A DNA stretch of 64,000 nt. Origin: Rhodanobacter sp. ANJX3. GTDB taxonomy: Bacteria; Pseudomonadota; Gammaproteobacteria; Xanthomonadales; Rhodanobacteraceae. The translations under genes and the position numbers were made by a program. Of this stretch, positions 1 to 6,859 are shown in pieces. Under the pieces are notes generated by a model. That model had not been told where the DNA came from. It worked only from the letters and a program-made list of their open reading frames with translations, and did not search any database. Numbering within the stretch: position 1 is the stretch's first letter; each line of letters starts with the position of its first letter. The stretch spans positions 124,001 to 188,000 of the forward strand of contig NZ_JACHCM010000003.1 in the NCBI RefSeq assembly GCF_014200755.1, in the 5' to 3' direction.

Positions 1-92
1 TGGACGAGGAGAATCGCAAGCTCAAGCAGCTCGTTGCGGACCTGAGCCTGGACAAGGCGATGTTGCAGGATGTGCTTCAAAAAAAGCTCTAA
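1..92 (+). CDS. IS3-family transposase OrfA, C-terminal end (partial)
   Basis: Frame starting at base 3 reads DEENRKLKQLVADLSLDK and ends at TAA 90-92. The sequence is the typical leucine-zipper C-terminus of IS3 OrfA proteins, which bind the element ends through an N-terminal helix-turn-helix (outside the window) and multimerise through this zipper. The gene is truncated only by the window edge. It overlaps the -1 frame of orfB, as usual in the family. Confidence 0.85.
   Translation, partial: DEENRKLKQLVADLSLDKAMLQDVLQKKL
80..86 (+). promoter_or_regulatory. Programmed -1 ribosomal frameshift heptamer (A AAA AAG)
   Basis: The OrfA reading frame contains caa-aaa-aag, i.e. the classical A_AAA_AAG slippery heptamer, six bases before the OrfA stop. 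The -1 frame is open from here through orfB without interruption, so slippage would produce the OrfAB transposase. This is the well-known IS3-family expression mechanism; the motif and frame relation are directly visible. Confidence 0.8.
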
Positions 93-169
93 GGCCGGCC
101 CAGCGCAAGGCGCTGGCCGGCAAGCTTCAGCACACTTACGGTGTAAGCATTGGTCGTTCATGTTCGCTC

Positions 170-943
170 ATGCGGCTGTCGTTGACGGGTTGGTACTACC
201 GGCAAACTCTTCCGCTTCTCGACGCCCCGCTGCTCACGCGGATGCGCGAGATTGCTGAGGTTCGCGTTCGCTATGGAGCGCGCCGCATACACATCTTGCT
301 TCGTCGCGAAGGATGGGCTGTGAATCACAAACGGGTACATCGCATATACGTGCAGGCGGGGCTCAACCTGCGTTCCAAGAGACCGCGCCGGCGTAAGGCG
401 GCAGCGACACGTCTTGATCGGCCCGTGCTGACAGGACCGAACCAGTTATGGAGCATGGACTTTGTTTCTGATGCACTGTTCGATGGTCGCCGCTTTCGTG
501 CACTGACGATCGTCGACAACTTCACCCGCGAATGCCTGGCTATCGATGTCGCTTCCAGTCTGCGCGGCGAGAACGCGGTGAGCGCGCTGGAAGGCCTACG
601 GCAATGTCGCGACCAGCCATGCCGTATACAGGTCGACAACGGTCCTGAATTTATCTCGATGGCATTGGACCGCTACGCATACGAGCACAGCATCACGCTC
701 GACTACTCTCGCCCTGGCAAGCCAACGGACAACCCTTTCATCGAATCTTTCAATGGTTCGTTTCGCGACGAATGTTTGAACACGCACTGGTTTCTGACAC
801 TTGCAGATGCCACGGAAAAGATTGAATCTTGGAGGGCTGACTATAATGATTTTCGCCCGCACTCATCTCTAGCAGATATCCCGCCAGCGCAGTTCGCGAA
901 GACCTTTTGCAAGACTCACCAACCGCCGACAACTCTACTTTAA
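170..943 (+). CDS. IS3-family transposase OrfB (DDE integrase core)
   Basis: Catalytic half of the IS transposase, 257 residues from the first ATG at 170. The same frame is open upstream to the slippery site near base 80 (ALRPAQRKALAGKL...), so the functional product is probably the OrfAB fusion made by frameshifting. An HTH_21-like segment (MREIAEVRVRYGARRIHILL) precedes the rve/DDE core. The acidic triad is visible: WSMDFV (first D), VDNGPEF (second D) and IESFNGSFRDECLN (E). No internal stop or frameshift is seen, so the element may still be active. Subgroup assignment to IS407/IS511 is by resemblance only. Confidence 0.92.
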   Translation: MRLSLTGWYYRQTLPLLDAPLLTRMREIAEVRVRYGARRIHILLRREGWAVNHKRVHRIYVQAGLNLRSKRPRRRKAAATRLDRPVLTGPNQLWSMDFVSDALFDGRRFRALTIVDNFTRECLAIDVASSLRGENAVSALEGLRQCRDQPCRIQVDNGPEFISMALDRYAYEHSITLDYSRPGKPTDNPFIESFNGSFRDECLNTHWFLTLADATEKIESWRADYNDFRPHSSLADIPPAQFAKTFCKTHQPPTTLL

Positions 944-1210
944 GGTGCTACGAATTTGGGGATGGGGTCAAGTGACACTGGACTCTAAACCGGCCTGCTA
1001 CTCGAAGCGGGGGGACGTCGCAGACACACTTTGATCAAAACGCGCTTGAAATGACGAAGTTGATCACTTGGACAAAAAGGTTCCGCACCATCCGACCGTC
1101 AAGTTGATAGTCAGATAACGTCTGCAGTCCAAAAGCGAATATTGAACTTCTGAGTCGAGTGGCAATAAAGCAGACCGCCCTGAAAAAATAATTAGTATTC
1201 ACGCATAGAA

Positions 1211-2341
1211 ATGGAATCTCACATGCAGAAAGCTATAAAGCTAATTGAATCTATCGGCACGACGAGCGAAGGACTCTCCCGGACGTTTAAGTTATTGCTT
1301 ACGGTTGGAGCATTGTTGGGCGGTTACTATCTCGCCTGTTATGTCGTCGCCAACAATCTCTCGTTCCCGGTAAACATAGCCTCCTTGGTAACACTGATCA
1401 TGGTTTTCGGTCTGACGGCTGCAATCGTTGTTGCTATCGTCGCTTTCTATGTGCTCATGGGATCGGTTACGACATTGAACTTATTTGGTGAGAGCTTCGC
1501 TGACGTGTTGAACACCAATTGGCAGGGACTGATTGTGCCAAGCGCTGCTAGGCAAATACGTAAGCTCCTAATTATCTTTGTACTACCGCAAGTCGTACTT
1601 TTCTCGCTCCTCGCCGACTTCCAAAACTGGAAGCATTGGAACCCTGCCGGCATGGTGGTGATATTCGCAGCGATGCCTTTAGCGTTCGGCATTTTATCCA
1701 TCCATAGAAGTTCGAGAATGCGAGATGAATCGAACGGAAAGTGGCGCGTTTTTGCGAGATCCTGTGGAATAGGCTTCTATATTTATATTGCAAATTTCGT
1801 CGCTGCGCTATCGGGCTTCTTTTTTCTCTACATATTGAATCTTCGCGGCCTTCTCTCGTCTCCCAATGTCTGGATAGGTGCTTGTCTGTTTGTCATAACC
1901 GTAAATACACTCGCGCTCACCAACCGATTGCGCACCACTCTGACGAATTCGACGCCCCTGATTAAGGGCGCTACCGTCAACATTCCAGATGGTGTTTACC
2001 AATCGACTGGAAAATTTGTCGTGATGTTTTTGCTGGGAATTAGCCTTTTACCTCCCGTCGCCCTCCAAGTCGCTTCCGCGACACTAGTCGTTTTGGGTAT
2101 CGGCGGAGGATCTCGTCAAGTTGTCTACGCTCCCATTGAGGGCAAAGGGGCGTTGCCTCCCCCGCTTATCGCTAGCTGCGACTCGCCACACAAGACATGT
2201 ACGTCTAAGGTGGTCGATTTGCTCTTAGACGCTGGTGACTTCATCTTTGTTCATTTACCCGGTGCGAAAAATCATCAGAATTTTCGGCTCAATGCGGGCG
2301 AGCTGTCCTTAGAACGCGACAGACCTGATCCAAAATTGTAG
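1211..2341 (+). CDS. Unknown polytopic membrane protein
   Basis: 376 residues, not recognised. An ATG at 1223 (MQKAIKLIES) is an alternative start. About seven hydrophobic segments can be seen, roughly residues 26-50, 56-88, 120-138, 148-165, 182-208, 218-236 and 268-298, followed by a soluble tail of about 75 residues that contains two close cysteines (SCDSPHKTC) and ends in a charged, proline-rich stretch. This is compatible with an inner-membrane protein with a C-terminal domain outside the bilayer. Codon choice is clearly lower in GC than in genes beyond 5.6 kb, consistent with horizontal acquisition. No operon partner is evident; the IS lies 270 bases upstream. No function is assigned. 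Confidence 0.7.
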   Translation: MESHMQKAIKLIESIGTTSEGLSRTFKLLLTVGALLGGYYLACYVVANNLSFPVNIASLVTLIMVFGLTAAIVVAIVAFYVLMGSVTTLNLFGESFADVLNTNWQGLIVPSAARQIRKLLIIFVLPQVVLFSLLADFQNWKHWNPAGMVVIFAAMPLAFGILSIHRSSRMRDESNGKWRVFARSCGIGFYIYIANFVAALSGFFFLYILNLRGLLSSPNVWIGACLFVITVNTLALTNRLRTTLTNSTPLIKGATVNIPDGVYQSTGKFVVMFLLGISLLPPVALQVASATLVVLGIGGGSRQVVYAPIEGKGALPPPLIASCDSPHKTCTSKVVDLLLDAGDFIFVHLPGAKNHQNFRLNAGELSLERDRPDPKL

Positions 2342-2610
2342 TCAGTGTCAGCTGGATTGCCCTCCCGACGTTGCCCACCGCTCGTCAGTACCAGCGGGAT
2401 GTTCAGCGCTTGCCGGAATCTATGTTCAACCTGGCCGGAATACGCAACAGCCCGCATGTTGTAGTCGAAGGTTTTCTGCTCATTCGGCATGCCGGACGTT
2501 CCCTCGGTGATGCCTGGATAGACAGCGTTGACGGTGATGCTGTGCTCGATCGAATGCGTACGCAGGCTGATAGGTAAAACGTAACTTGCACTCACGTCCA
2601 AACACTCCAA
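2275..2610 (-). CDS. Possible unknown ORF or gene fragment on minus strand
   Basis: 111 codons from ATG 2610. Between about 2610 and 2341 the reading frame has a strong coding-like third-position bias towards C/G (for example runs such as ATC ACC GTC AAC and ACC TTC GAC TAC AAC), whereas the last 20 codons overlap the 3' end of the plus-strand membrane-protein gene and look like read-through. The peptide (SITVNAVYPGITEGTSGMPN...) has no family I recognise. It may be the remnant of a mobile-element gene, lying between two other island remnants. Chance antisense of a plus-strand 68-codon frame is the alternative. Confidence 0.35.
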   Translation of the reverse strand: MECLDVSASYVLPISLRTHSIEHSITVNAVYPGITEGTSGMPNEQKTFDYNMRAVAYSGQVEHRFRQALNIPLVLTSGGQRREGNPADTDYNFGSGLSRSKDSSPALSRKF

Positions 2611-2700
2611 ACCATAGAGTCGAAGCGTGTACTAGAGCCGGGCAAGGGCACTGCCTTTCTGTAAGTGCCCACGTCAAAGGCAAGAACCGGCGGAGTTAGG

Positions 2701-3042
2701 TCAGCGTCTAAACAAGTGTGAAGCGTGAGCTACTACTGTACGCCCAAACTTCTCAGCCATTAATGGTGGAACAGCATTTCCCACCTGTTTTGCTTTCGAG
2801 GTAAGCGAGCCCGCAAATTTGTAGTTGGTTGGAAATGTCTGAAGGTTGGTCGCTTCACGCAACGTAATCGCTCTGTGCTGCTCAGGATGCCGTATATAGA
2901 TCTCAAGCTCGGAGACTGTAGTGACGACGTGCTGACGAAAATCTCTTTGACACCAACTCAAAGTGAGCAAACGGTTCCAACTTGGCCATAAGTATTCACG
3001 CGGGGCATTTCGATGCGGCCGCTTGCCGTAGAAGTCAGCGCT
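2701..3042 (-). pseudogene. C-terminal remnant of a cytosine-5 DNA methyltransferase
   Basis: The frame is open from codon 3042 down to TGA 2701-2703, about 113 codons, with an in-frame stop immediately upstream and no ATG; a TTG at 2970 is the only start-like codon. The peptide carries the two C-terminal hallmarks of C5-methyltransferases: motif IX, RAITLREATNLQTFP (consensus R.LT.REaArLQ.FP), and motif X, KQVGNAVPPLMAEK. Motifs I-VIII, including the catalytic PC dipeptide and SAM-binding FxGxG, are absent, so this is a dead fragment. No restriction endonuclease is nearby. It marks decay or recombination in the island. Confidence 0.82.
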
Positions 3043-3202
3043 TCACTGAGCTCACTTGCTGATTTACGACAGACCGTTGAATTAAAATGAATGCTAGTTA
3101 ACTCAATATTCCTGCAGCTCACATAGCGACTAATTACTATGCGACTAAAGAAAGCCTATTTATAAGCCGTAAAATAGCAAATCGGTTACGCTTAACCAGG
3201 CC

Positions 3203-3946
3203 TCACGTACCGTAGAACTGAACGCCTTCGTGGCACAGCGCCGGCAGGTCAGCGTCCGGGGCAACGCAGGTCATGTTCAGAGGGAGCTCTAACGGTGGTG
3301 ACAGCGAGCTTACTTCCAATGAAGTAAGTTGCACCATGCGTTCATTGCTCCCTTTTGTCACAACCAGAGCTAGCAAGAGAAACACATCCGTATCATCGAC
3401 AGGACGGTGCACTTCGATGAGATAGCCAGCTCGGACCGCCGGCTCACGTGCGTACAGATCACGCAGCATCAAGATCAAGGCGTCAATCGGCACGGATGGC
3501 AAAGATACGCCAACCTCAACATTTTCTCTCAGCGTTTCGTGTGTAAAGTAGCCAAGAGCATGGCCGGCCAAGAGAGCATCGATCTCTGCTGGATATAGAG
3601 CTACTTGATCGACGTAGGGATTGAGCATCAAGGTTGCGCCTCGACTCAGTTCAAGGAGCCTTCGGCCTGTCATCGACGCTATGGTGAACCTTTTTCCTGC
3701 TGACGTTTCTGCTTGATCGCGGTCGCTAAAGAATGGCAGCACGGTTTGACCATTGTCGGGCCGAATGATCTGCACGAACCGCATGCGATTAAGAGGCATG
3801 GCTTCGATCGGCGTACATACATAAACCGTACTTTCCAAAAGCGCCTTAAAAAACGCCTCTTCAGCGTGTTTCAATATTGCTGGAGACGCCGGAGTCCTCG
3901 CAGCTTTTAACAACGAATCAAGCTCGGGTTCCGTCACGTTCACCAC
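3203..3946 (-). CDS. SseB-domain protein (enhanced serine sensitivity family)
   Basis: 247 residues from a GTG at 3946 (GTG at 3943 is equally possible). The N-terminal half shows the SseB pattern: a V.vP-like strand (VYVCTPIEA), PFFSDRDQAE, TGRRLLEL..GATLMLNPYVDQVALYPAEIDALLAG, all conserved in SseB N-terminal domains. The C-terminal half (about residues 145-245) resembles the SseB_C module. The family is cytoplasmic and poorly understood; E. coli SseB relates to serine sensitivity, and such domains occur in toxin-immunity and secretion contexts. A 117-codon gene lies 36 bases upstream on the same strand, so the two are probably co-transcribed from the divergent operator region. GC is low relative to the chromosome. 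Confidence 0.7.
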   Translation of the reverse strand: MVNVTEPELDSLLKAARTPASPAILKHAEEAFFKALLESTVYVCTPIEAMPLNRMRFVQIIRPDNGQTVLPFFSDRDQAETSAGKRFTIASMTGRRLLELSRGATLMLNPYVDQVALYPAEIDALLAGHALGYFTHETLRENVEVGVSLPSVPIDALILMLRDLYAREPAVRAGYLIEVHRPVDDTDVFLLLALVVTKGSNERMVQLTSLEVSSLSPPLELPLNMTCVAPDADLPALCHEGVQFYGT

Positions 3947-3982
3947 CTATGACATCTGCGATATGCCGGCATTACAGCGCTA

Positions 3983-4336
3983 TCACGAGCCGACAGCCGG
4001 GTAATTGCGTCGCTTCGAGCGCAGTACTTCCGCAAATCGCTGAATGAAATCGGTCATAGCCCCTCGGTATCTCAGCGCTTCGGATGGCAAGGCAATGCCG
4101 AGTACACGAGATATATCAGTTGCAAACTTCAACTGTGCAGCCGTAGGAGGTTTTAAATCCGAATCCAAACACTCTGAAAGGCTTACTGCGAAACATAGAG
4201 CCACGCGCTCTTGCAGCCCTTCCAGTTTACCGGCGTGCATGGCGCGATCGCACTGTAAGGCCCAAGCCTCACGAGTACAGTCATCTAGGGGAATAGAAAT
4301 TCCCCCTTCGTTGTCGAGCACAAGCTGCACGAGCAT
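3983..4336 (-). CDS. Small unknown protein, first gene of the SseB operon
   Basis: 117 residues, cytoplasmic, acidic N-terminal half. The C-terminal part (PTAAQLKFATDISRVLGIAL followed by a segment ending in FIQRF) resembles a short helical module that I associate with C-termini of topoisomerase-III-like and related mobile-element proteins (pattern PT..Q..fA..ia..lgi.lP), but this resemblance is weak and does not give a function. It is transcribed divergently from the XRE regulator gene, with the palindromic operators in the 122-base gap, and is followed by the SseB-domain gene. A role as regulated partner of the XRE protein is an inference from position. Confidence 0.55.
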   Translation of the reverse strand: MLVQLVLDNEGGISIPLDDCTREAWALQCDRAMHAGKLEGLQERVALCFAVSLSECLDSDLKPPTAAQLKFATDISRVLGIALPSEALRYRGAMTDFIQRFAEVLRSKRRNYPAVGS

Positions 4337-4371
4337 GCAAAAGGCCCTCTTTATGCGATCAATACGCGTCG

Positions 4372-4412
4372 CTTGCTTAGGATACTACGAAACTCGTAGT
4401 ATCCTAAGCAAG
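4372..4412. promoter_or_regulatory. Perfect 19-bp inverted repeat, probable XRE operator 1
   Basis: Left arm CTTGCTTAGGATACTACGA (4372-4390), spacer AAC (4391-4393), right arm TCGTAGTATCCTAAGCAAG (4394-4412): a perfect 19-bp inverted repeat. Its core TACGA-N3-TCGTA (4386-4398) recurs at 4420-4432. The location in the divergent gap between the small unknown gene and the XRE gene makes a repressor operator the simplest reading; the long arms could also form a transcript hairpin. Confidence 0.75.
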
Positions 4413-4419
4413 GCAAAGT

Positions 4420-4432
4420 TACGAATCTCGTA
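4420..4432. promoter_or_regulatory. Second TACGA-N3-TCGTA site, probable XRE operator 2
   Basis: TACGA ATC TCGTA repeats the core of the upstream palindrome with a different spacer. The two centres (4392 and 4426) are 34 bp apart, near three helical turns, allowing cooperative binding on one DNA face. It lies 27 bases before the XRE start codon, so occupancy should affect xre transcription. Confidence 0.65.
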
Positions 4433-4458
4433 GGGTACCTATCCAACAAGGTTGTAAC

Positions 4459-4776
4459 ATGCCCCGACGAATCGATATTCGGCTAGTTTTTCAGCGCCGC
4501 CTAGAACAAGCGCGCACCGAATGCCAGCTTTCGCAAAAGCAACTCGGTATACAAGCAGGGCTGGACCCATCCGTGGCAAGCACACGTATCAATCGGTATG
4601 AGCTCGGCGTTCATGAGCCCGACATGGCCACTGTACAGCGGCTAGCTGAAACGCTTTCGGTACCAACCGCCTACCTTTTTGCAGACGACGAGCGATTGGC
4701 GCGCATGATTCTGGCATTTAGCAAACTATCTGTAGCCGACAAAGATCGACTTCTCAAGGCTGCAGGTTCTGAATAA
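4459..4776 (+). CDS. XRE-family helix-turn-helix regulator
   Basis: 105 residues. Residues about 8-70 form an HTH_3/XRE domain: LEQARTECQLSQKQLGIQAG (helices 1-2), the recognition region around SVASTRINRYELGVHEP, then MATVQRLAETLSVPTAYLF. The C-terminal 35 residues (DDERLARMILAFSKLSVADK...) are probably a small dimerisation helix. Its own upstream DNA carries two matching palindromes, so autoregulation and control of the divergent two-gene operon are likely. The spacing to a Shine-Dalgarno element is poor (only CAAGG is seen). Size and layout resemble phage or ICE repressors; no integrase is visible. Confidence 0.85.
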   Translation: MPRRIDIRLVFQRRLEQARTECQLSQKQLGIQAGLDPSVASTRINRYELGVHEPDMATVQRLAETLSVPTAYLFADDERLARMILAFSKLSVADKDRLLKAAGSE

Positions 4777-5398
4777 ACACGGCTTCGCCCCTTCATTCAG
4801 CCCTCCGAAAATCGAAGAAAGGGGTCGGAAATTTACTTGGAAGACGTTGGCGCGGATGTAAGAACCCTGGCTCGCGATATCGAGCAACTACTATGCGGCG
4901 GGACTTGAGAAAGACAATTCTTACTAGCTCGATCGAAAGACTTTACGCATGAACGATGAACTAAAGGACGGCACCCTTTCATCCATTTTGGCTTTCCACT
5001 ACACAGCATCTGCAGCGCTGGAAACGCATCACGAGATGCGCAGATGCTCGTCCGAAGGAACCCATCTTACCCGCGGAAGCGAATGAACATCGCTTATCAC
5101 AATGGCTTGCGATACCCGCCGTAGTCGAAACCAGATTTATACTGACAGCGCCCAGGGCACTACTGCTATCTGCAAAAGTCTCGCTTTGGCAACTCCCCAA
5201 TAATCGGCACGATGGCTATGTCGCGAAGGGCTGGATCGCGAAGCAAATACGTTGGCTGATCGAACTGTAAGTTCGTAGCCAAGTTTTATTTTTAGTTACG
5301 CCACTGCCGCATAGCCATGTCGAATAACAAAGTTCTGTGTGATTTCACGCTCAAATCCTCAGTGCTCGGATGTGACATAACACAAAACATATAGAAAA
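4777..5398. other. Gene-poor right end of the accessory island
   Basis: About 620 low-GC bases without a convincing gene. On the plus strand one frame is open from 4965 to TAA 5268-5270 (101 codons, ...NNRHDGYVAKGWIAKQIRWL...) but has no ATG, GTG or TTG start; it could be a decayed gene end. A 45-codon ATG frame begins at 4949 and a minus-strand 73-codon frame spans 4979-5200; neither looks coding. The stretch ends at the junction with the truncated ComEA-like gene at about 5398. No attachment-site repeat could be identified. Confidence 0.6.
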
Positions 5399-5599
5399 GA
5401 TGCGCCGTTCAAGAGTGCCGACGACCTGAGCCAGGTCAAGGGCATCGGCAAAGCCACGCTAGAGCGCAATCGCGCGTCGATCCTGCTAGCGGACACGGCC
5501 GCCACGGCCGATGCGGCGGCGGTCGCCAAAACCGATGCGCCGGCCAAGAAAGCCAAGCGCACCAGCAAAAAGCCGGCTACCGCCGCGGCTGGGGAGTAA
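5399..5599 (+). pseudogene. ComEA-like helix-hairpin-helix gene, 5' truncated
   Basis: From 5399 the frame reads DAPFKSADDLSQVKGIGKAT... to TAA 5597-5599 (66 codons). This is the second half of a ComEA-type helix-hairpin-helix DNA-binding domain (PFKSADDL..VKGIGK is diagnostic) followed by an Ala/Lys-rich tail. Full-length small ComEA-like proteins start with a signal peptide and an NINTA segment; both are missing. Upstream, the frame runs only eight codons into AT-rich island DNA before a stop (TAA 5378-5380), with no start codon. The sharp change of composition at 5398 marks the recombination junction. In intact form the family binds incoming DNA during competence. Confidence 0.8.
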
Positions 5600-5730
5600 C
5601 GTCAGGTCGCCCTCCCGCTCCGGCAACGGCTCGGGAGGGCGACAAGCAATGGCGATGAGCCGCTCGACATCGGCGCCTATCCGCCTGAGCTACACTCCAG
5701 CGCCTTTCCTGTTCGTGCTGCGGCGTCGCC

Positions 5731-6216
5731 ATGATTCTTCCGCGCTACCACATTGCCGATTCCGCCATTCCAGGCGCCGGCAAGGGTCTGTTTCTCGATG
5801 AAACCGTGGCAGCCGGCCGTATCATCACGGCACCCGACGGTATCGACCGCACCTACCGGCACGCCGATATCCACGCCTCGGCTGAGCTGATGGCGCAGTT
5901 CCACGCCAGCGCCCGCTGGTTCGAGGATCGCTACACGCTGTCGCCGGACTGGCCGGACGAGTGCTATATCAACCACAGTTTCCAGCCCAACGGACTGTGG
6001 CATCTGGGCTTCGTCTTTGCGCTGACCGAGCTGCCGCCGGGCACGGAGATCACGGTCGATTACCGGCACCTGCTGCCGCCCGGTGAAAGCGAGGATTTTG
6101 CAGATTCGGCCACAGGTGAGACAATAACGGGATTTTCCTGGTCCGAGAGCCTCGCCGGCAGTACGCGGGCGCTCGCCGAATTACTGGATTCTTCCCACGC
6201 CGATCGTGATGTCTGA
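5731..6216 (+). CDS. SET-domain protein (putative protein-lysine methyltransferase)
   Basis: 161 residues. SET-fold hallmarks are visible in order: GAGKGLF at residues 15-21 (SAM-binding N-terminal motif), INHSF at 80-84 (the NHS catalytic/SAM motif), EITVDYRHL near 107-115 with the conserved Tyr, and a GFSW-like C-terminal patch near 132. Bacterial stand-alone SET proteins are small cytoplasmic enzymes with mostly unknown targets. Its stop overlaps the next gene (GNAT) by about 8 bases, implying translational coupling of two protein- or small-molecule-modifying enzymes. First complete chromosomal gene after the island junction. Confidence 0.85.
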   Translation: MILPRYHIADSAIPGAGKGLFLDETVAAGRIITAPDGIDRTYRHADIHASAELMAQFHASARWFEDRYTLSPDWPDECYINHSFQPNGLWHLGFVFALTELPPGTEITVDYRHLLPPGESEDFADSATGETITGFSWSESLAGSTRALAELLDSSHADRDV

Positions 6217-6748
6217 TATCCCTACTCTCGAAACGGCGCGACTGCGCCTGACTGCGCTGACGGAACAGCACTTCAATGATTACGCCAAGATGCTCGCCGA
6301 CGCCGAAAGCACCCGCTGGATCGGCGATGGGCAACCGCTGGACCGCACCAACGCCTGGCGCTCGCTGGCGATGCTGCTCGGCCACTGGCAGCTGCGCGAC
6401 TGCGGCATGTGGGCGCTGGAACTGAAAACCACCGGCGAATTCATCGGTCGCGCCGGCCTGATGTATCCCGATGGCTGGCCCGATCTGGAATTGGGGTGGA
6501 TGCTCAAGCCCGGACATCGCCATCACGGCTACGCCACCGAAGCGGGCAATGCCGTGCTCGATTTCGCCTGGCATCACCTGCACGCGCCGCGCGTCATCAG
6601 CCTGGTACGCATCGGCAACGAGGCTTCCGATCGCGTAGCCGAGCGCCTGGGCGGCGAGCATATCGAAGACATGGATTTCTACGGCAGCCACAACCACGTG
6701 TTTGCGTACTACCCGCCGCGCGCCGCGCTGAGCCGAGCCTCGGCCTGA
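6209..6748 (+). CDS. GNAT acetyltransferase, RimJ/RimL type
   Basis: 179 residues from ATG 6209 (a GTG at 6206 is directly adjacent). Starts with the typical LETARLRLTALTEQHF beginning of the RimJ/RimL (Acetyltransf_3) group. Motif A, the acetyl-CoA pyrophosphate loop, is seen in LELGWMLKPGHRHHGYATEA, and motif B in VISLVRIGNEASDRVAERLGG. Expected reaction: acetyl transfer from acetyl-CoA to an amine, possibly a protein N-terminus; the substrate cannot be read from sequence. Overlaps the SET-domain gene start-to-stop. Confidence 0.88.
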   Translation: MSDIPTLETARLRLTALTEQHFNDYAKMLADAESTRWIGDGQPLDRTNAWRSLAMLLGHWQLRDCGMWALELKTTGEFIGRAGLMYPDGWPDLELGWMLKPGHRHHGYATEAGNAVLDFAWHHLHAPRVISLVRIGNEASDRVAERLGGEHIEDMDFYGSHNHVFAYYPPRAALSRASA

Positions 6749-6859
6749 GTTTTACTCGTACGCTGTTTCTCGCTGCAGGCGGTCGGCCACCGCTCGAGCA
6801 GCTGTGGCGCCGGGGTTGGACGCACCGAGCGGGCTAGTTCAAAACCCGCCAAGTTCCCT

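Larger units (their letters stand above)
1..977 (+). mobile_element. Right-hand part of an IS3-family insertion sequence (left end outside window)
   Basis: The window opens inside an IS3-family element of the OrfA/OrfB type. The tail of OrfA and the whole DDE-domain OrfB are visible. IS3-family elements end in TG...CA; a plausible right terminus is the GGGGATGGGGTCAAGTGACA stretch that stops near 977, about 34 bases past the orfB stop. I cannot confirm the inverted repeat because the left end lies before base 1, and no target duplication can be tested. OrfB residues resemble the IS407/IS511 subgroup. The element lies at the outer edge of a low-GC island. Confidence 0.8.

Noticed and set aside
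4979-5200. 73-codon minus-strand gene
   Set aside because: Ser/Cys-rich translation without any family resemblance, no ribosome-binding site and weak codon bias.
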